From NCBI GenBank assembly GCA_022496205.1, contig WTXD01000307.1, forward strand, positions 1 to 12,833: DNA of 12,833 nt, read 5' to 3'. The DNA is from Gloeopeniophorella convolvens (taxonomy: Eukaryota > Basidiomycota > Agaricomycetes > Russulales). The position numbers and the translations under genes are program-made. The stretch's first letter is position 1; each line of letters starts with the position of its first letter. The notes beneath the pieces are model-generated. The model was given only the letters and a program-made list of their open reading frames with translations, did no database searches and was not told where the DNA came from. This document shows positions 8,901-12,833 of this stretch, piece by piece.

Positions 8901-10285
8901 ATGGCCCTCACGTCGCTTCGATGGCCTATACTTTACTACATCTGCGAGACATTCTTCTTCGGTGCGTACCGCTATGGTGTATCGACATGTTCCTCTCACA
9001 CTAAAACAATGCGCAGGAATATACACGGTTCTTTTTGTGCTTTCGACAACTCTCATGCTGTGAGTTCTCTTCGCCTTACTCTCAGTAAAAGAAGTTTCTC
9101 TCTCACGCACTCTAAGCTCGAGACAAGGGCATACGCGCACGCGGAACCTAGTGGTCGCTGCGTCTGTCACCATGTATATTGTCTCCGCGACACATTGGGC
9201 CATCGGCATAGCACTTCTTGTGAGGACAGCGAGGAATAGCTCTGTCGTCCAGATTGGCGTGACCCCCGTCGAGGTGATTGCTATTGGTTACATACCTTCA
9301 ATTAGCGTGTGTCCTTTCCAGGTGATCTTCCAATCGGACGAATTCTGACCGGAGCACAGGCTGTCCTGGGCGACGCGATTGTCGTCTGGCGAGCATGGGT
9401 CTTGTGGGAACGCCGCTACGACTTGTTCATCCCTCCAATCCTGTTTCTCATAGGTACCATTGGTGAGTCTCGCCTATTGACGAGAATCCTGCCTCGATCT
9501 GTTATGCTTACACGTCAACTACTAGCAACCTCTATAACTGGCGCGGCGCTCACCTTCAAGAGCGCCAACAGCGACACGTGGCAGGAGGGTAACACCTCTT
9601 CCTGGTTTGATTACCTCATCTATGGTCTCACCATCCTGACCAACCTCTGGGCAACTGGCTTGATCTGCATCAGAGCATGGTGCGCGCCTCCAACGTTGCC
9701 AACCCGCATGAGGCGTCCCCCGCTCACCAACATGCTGCACCTCTCAGGCAGCACAGGCGTTTCCTACGATCGCTCATGGGAAAGAGCACCCCGAGAACCA
9801 GAGCAGAGAAAGCACTTGCGTTTCTGATTGAATCAGGTGTTATATACCTCTGCATTTGGGTGCGTCGAACAGCGGCCGTGGCTATCCCGTACATTGACTT
9901 CGGACACCGGGTGCGCGCAGGTAGTATATATCGTTGTGAGCCTCGCGTCCCCAGACGGGCAGCTCGTGTTCAGCCCCTTCATGATCCAAATTGTCGTAAG
10001 CTCTTCTTTGATCTTTGCGTGACCATACGCGAGGCCAACATTTGTTAATAGGGCATGTACCCGACTGTCATCGTCATTGTGGTCACCATGCGACTTAGCA
10101 CAGCCGATGTGTTATCACAGGCCAGCCGCTCCGAGCAGCTCGCGCCGCCCACACCTATCGTGTTCATGTCGCAGTCTCTGCAGCCAGAGTTGTTCAATGA
10201 CAGCACCTCCGACACCGAGGATATCCCATCATTTCATGGACCCGCGCCATCGCAAGTATACTCACCAACGTTCCTCGTCAAATGA
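8901..10285 (+). CDS. Agaricomycete multi-span membrane protein, 8 exons, intact, function unknown
   Basis: Exons: 8901-8961, 9017-9059, 9123-9306, 9360-9462, 9526-9679, 9748-9859, 9921-9995, 10052-10285. Together they give 966 nt in frame, 321 aa with TGA. All introns are GT-AG, 53-68 nt; the 53-nt intron at 9307-9359 carries a TTCTGACC branch-like site and removes an in-frame stop. Motifs include FFFGIYTVLFVL (first helix), SVTMYIVSATHWAIGIALLV, VLGDAIVVWRAWVLWERRY (hallmark GD..VVWRAWVLW), WFDYLIYGLTILTNLWATGL, EKALAFLIESGVIYLCIW and GMYPTVIVIVVTM. Seven hydrophobic segments lie near residues 10-35, 46-70, 82-110, 117-147, 158-180, 203-230 and 236-260, then a Ser/Pro-rich cytosolic-looking tail. 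Proteins of this pattern are numerous in mushrooms and usually called hypothetical. I know of no tested function. It is divergent from CDC37, sharing a 931 bp upstream region. Confidence 0.87.
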
Positions 10286-11073
10286 AAGGACGGCCTTCAC
10301 ATTGGCCTTGGAGCGCACCACGAGATCTTGGGCTTAGATATCAGCAGGAAACAAACGGTGGTGTAGGAGCAGCCTAACATCGGGACAAACTCAGGGAATA
10401 CCCAAGGCGACAAATGTGCCAAGTCGGAAAATGCAGCGTCGCTAGCGTCGTTATCGTCAATCACCCTCCCCTTTGGCATAGTTCGGGTACATCATTGTTA
10501 GCGAGCCACTGGCGACGATGTGGGCGTTTTGCCACCCCTTTTGTGCCATCGCCCTTCTCGATAGTTTGTACGTTCTTCAGTAATTTCGTAGGGCAGTCTA
10601 AGCGACTGTCAAGTAAACAAAAGTACTATTAGACTGTCGAAATGATACGCCCTTGGATCCACCAATCCCTAATTACACCACACTAGAGTGGGAACATATC
10701 TGTGACAAGCAGCTCCAGGGCGCTTAGGCGGTCCAGTTCCAAGTCACGGAGGTGCCAGATAGAATGCAGTGAGCACCGCACCTGCGCGGTGGGAGTTGCG
10801 CGGTGGGTATTGATTATTGACGCAATAGTCCTCGAGCCTTCCGGCAGCCGTCCCACTACAGCATGAGCCCTGATCAACAACAAGTCAGCGGACATGAGTA
10901 ATCTGCGGGAGTCAGACCCGAGCAACTGCACATAAGCGGCGCAGCGAGGAGAAGTAGACCATAGCCCTCGAGGCGGAACCCGTAGCGTGTCCCAGGCGGG
11001 GGGCTTGTAACATGTCACTAGTCAGCGCGTGTGGACAGGTGCAGCGCATGCATCACGAACCCCCGCGTTTGGC
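10286..11073. other. Intergenic region, no gene recognised
   Basis: About 790 bp between the membrane protein stop and the second CDC37 relic. It includes an AT-richer part (10560-10700) likely to hold the 3' end of the plus-strand transcript. A minus-strand open frame at 11018-10683 (111 codons, leucine-rich second half, TAG stop) resembles nothing I recognise and may be chance. No clear terminal inverted repeats, target-site duplications or RNA genes were seen. Confidence 0.55.
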
Positions 11074-11169
11074 GGGCTGACAAGCAGGAGAACGCGCGCG
11101 TCGCGGACACGCGGGGACGCACCTATGCGGGGGCCACTAAGTTCGCAGTAGCGGGGTGCGCAGAGAATA
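11074..11169 (-). repeat. Tail shared by the two CDC37 relics, copy B
   Basis: Read on the minus strand, this follows the end of CDC37 homology with TATTCTC, then CTACTGCGAACT, a G(T/C)GATC/GGCCCC-type divergent part, and CGCGCGTTCTCCT near 11085. The same blocks in the same order follow the left relic at 1711-1797. The outer boundary, near 11074, is approximate; beyond it the two copies no longer match. Confidence 0.55.
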
Positions 11170-12045
11170 CGCGACGAGCTGGGTCTGCTCCTCACCTGCG
11201 GCGACAGCCTCTTCCTCCTCCTGCTTCGTCACCGTGCCATACGATGTGTGCGTACGTGTCCTCGACGTCCTAGCGGAAGATCGCGTGCGCGCTCCGCCCG
11301 CCGGAGATCATCCTGCAGCGATGATAGTCCGTGAGACCGCGAGTAGCCACCGCAGGGAACAGCCTGTCCCTTGCCCGAGCCAGCAACGGGCGCTAGTCCT
11401 GGCTTGGGCGGGACGTACTGACAGCAGCGGCGTGAGCGCCCGCTCGTGGCAGGCCCAGCCACCGCGCGCACCTCGGACTCGAATCCTTCGTGTAGATCGT
11501 CCATCGTGACGTGCCGCGCGTGCTCCTTCTCCAGCTCGTCCCGCTCCCGCTGCCACTCTGCTGTGACGCCCTCGAGTTTCTGCACGTGAAACGTGAGCCG
11601 CTCCTCGAAGAACCGCGGAACCGCGTACGTGCCCGCGCCCGCGCGCTCCTTCGCCCCTTGCGATCGTCTCGAAGAGGCGCAGGACCATCACATTGTATGT
11701 CGCCGGTGCTCGGACACAGGGCTCGTGCGCAGGCGCGCAACCTCGGCCGAGAGCCTCGATGCGAGTGCGCGCTGCAGCGAGCGCAGGCGTGCGAGCAGCA
11801 CGTCGTTGCAGGCGACCTTCGCGTCGAGCTCCGCGATGTGCTGTGCGTGCGCCTCGCGCCTCTCGTGGACGTCGCGCTGCTCCCACCGGATGAGCAACGT
11901 TTTGTCGACGTTCGGTTAACCCTCGACGTCCGAGTCGTCCAAGAGGTGCGGGGGGACGTCCTAGTGAATCAATGGGGGTGGATCGGGGCGCGGGGCATGG
12001 GGTGCGTACCTCGAGCTGGTCCCACTTGAAGTAGTTGAGAGGCAT
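11170..12045 (-). pseudogene. CDC37 relic, copy B (truncated, internally deleted)
   Basis: This is a second decayed CDC37 copy, on the same strand as the full-length gene. The start ATG (12045-12043) and exon 1 (MPLNYFKWDQLE) survive with a GTACGC donor. The intron 1 acceptor AG is lost (sequence reads GCAC before CTCTTGG). Exon 2 has an in-frame TAA at 11918-11916 where the parent encodes the His of HPNVDK. The coiled coil and DDLHEGFES follow with small frame changes. The intron 2 acceptor CAG and YVPPKP are kept. The Hsp90-binding core is deleted near 11363-11368, at the same upstream join as in the left relic (GGACAG next to CTGTTC), with a further short loss. The exon 4 piece has a TAG at 11272-11270 in place of Lys. 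CDC37 homology ends at 11170. It cannot encode Cdc37. Confidence 0.9.
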
Positions 12046-12833
12046 GGTGGTGTGTGCATGGTATCAATGGGAGATTGGAGGGCGTAGCACCGGGCACTGC
12101 TAGGTGAGCAGGTAGTAAGTAAGTACCGCTCCTTGTGTGTGTGCGGGCACACTTTCCTGGCGGAGCCACAACCTCGCGCGGCAAGCGCCGGGAACGGAAC
12201 GGTTCATGAGAGCGCAATCCGTCCGCGACAGGGCCACCGTGGGTCCGCCGACGGCCACTCCATTCTGTGTTGTCTAGTCAGCTCGTCTCTAAACCACAGT
12301 CAGCAACGGCCAAAGAGAACGTTCTGCTTACCCTCTCAGTCATCCCATTCAATCCCTTATCAATCGGCCCCCAAGAGCAAAGTGGTGAGCTGCAAGCCTG
12401 CAACTTGTCTGGGTCCCAGTATGCAGGCAGGAGTACTAAAAGAGGGAGGAGGGGATCAATCTCTTCTAGTCGAAACGCTATCCGATTCCGGAGCTTTAAG
12501 CATTCCGGCTTTCCGCTTCTCATTTAGAGCCAGAACAGGATTCAGAGCTGCCAGATCCTGCAACGCATCCACTCGGGCCACAAGTGCGACCATGCTGCAT
12601 CCGCGTCATCAATATGTCGGAACGCGGTTTCGTTCTCGAATTTGAGACATGCAGTCGGCGCTGGCTGCCTTCATTCCAGCCTTTCAATCGCCCACCTGAG
12701 ATATTGCAGCACCGCATCTCCATCGGATTACGCTCTACGCTGAACAGATGTCAAGACCGTGTCGTGCGCGTCGCCTTTGCTATGTAGGGCCATCTCCCCA
12801 CCATTGCGCTCTCATAAAGTGATCCGCAAGCAC
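12046..12833 (-). repeat. Upstream part of duplicated CDC37 unit, copy B
   Basis: On the minus strand this aligns with the upstream region of the full-length CDC37 gene through to the last base of the window. Landmarks are CACACACCACC next to the ATG, TTCCCGGCGCTT (12194-12183), the CTGAGAGGGTAAG block (12341-12327), GGAATGAAGG (about 12680), TGTTCAGC...GTAATCCGAT (about 12720-12745), and AGAGCGCAATGG near 12800. The end of the homologous unit lies beyond the window. No separate gene is supported here. Confidence 0.8.

Noticed and set aside
9306..9360. Apparent frameshift and stop (TGA) in the membrane protein gene at about 9346
   Set aside because: A 53-nt GT-AG intron at 9307-9359 with a CTGAC branch-like site removes it and joins YIPSIS to AVLGDAIVVW in frame.
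11030..11080. Helitron-like 3' end (CTAG after a hairpin) near relic B
   Set aside because: The nearby GCGCTG repeats are direct, not inverted, and no convincing hairpin precedes the CTAG. The idea remains untested.

Overview
The window looks like nuclear DNA of an Agaricomycete (mushroom or polypore type basidiomycete). The genes are split by many small introns, mostly 48-68 nt. Coding exons are GC-rich, and two genes belong to multi-spanning membrane protein families typical of this class. There are no operons, Shine-Dalgarno sites, rRNA or recognisable tRNA genes. All gene models below were assembled by hand by joining reading frames across GT-AG (once GC-AG) introns.

Layout, left to right. 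(1) 1-1797: a decayed, forward-strand copy of the 5' region and part of the body of CDC37. (2) 2427-4197, minus: a complete 15-exon DUF6534-type seven-span membrane protein. (3) 4635-6117, plus: an alpha/gamma-adaptin-binding protein (AAGAB/p34, Irc6-like), divergent from gene 2 and convergent with gene 4. (4) 6306-7969, minus: the full-length CDC37 Hsp90 co-chaperone gene, 4 exons. (5) 8901-10285, plus: a complete 8-exon seven-span membrane protein, divergent from CDC37. (6) 10286-11073: no recognised gene. (7) 11074-12833, minus: a second decayed CDC37 copy running off the right edge.

The most interesting part is the CDC37 family. Both relics lack the same ~350 bp internal block, which encodes the Hsp90-binding core, and both leave CDC37 homology at the same point. 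They therefore descend from one already truncated copy. Homology among all three copies continues more than 800 bp upstream of the start codon, so the duplicated unit carried the promoter region. The relics face inward as an imperfect inverted repeat of about 1.8 kb around the whole gene cluster. The full-length CDC37 is itself one base short at two places where both relics keep the base, giving a net -2 frameshift unless a downstream splice acceptor is used. For a gene expected to be essential this needs explaining.

The cellular roles that can be named are both chaperone-like: CDC37 delivers kinases to Hsp90, and AAGAB/p34 assists assembly of clathrin adaptor complexes. Nothing in the sequence shows that the neighbouring genes act in one pathway.
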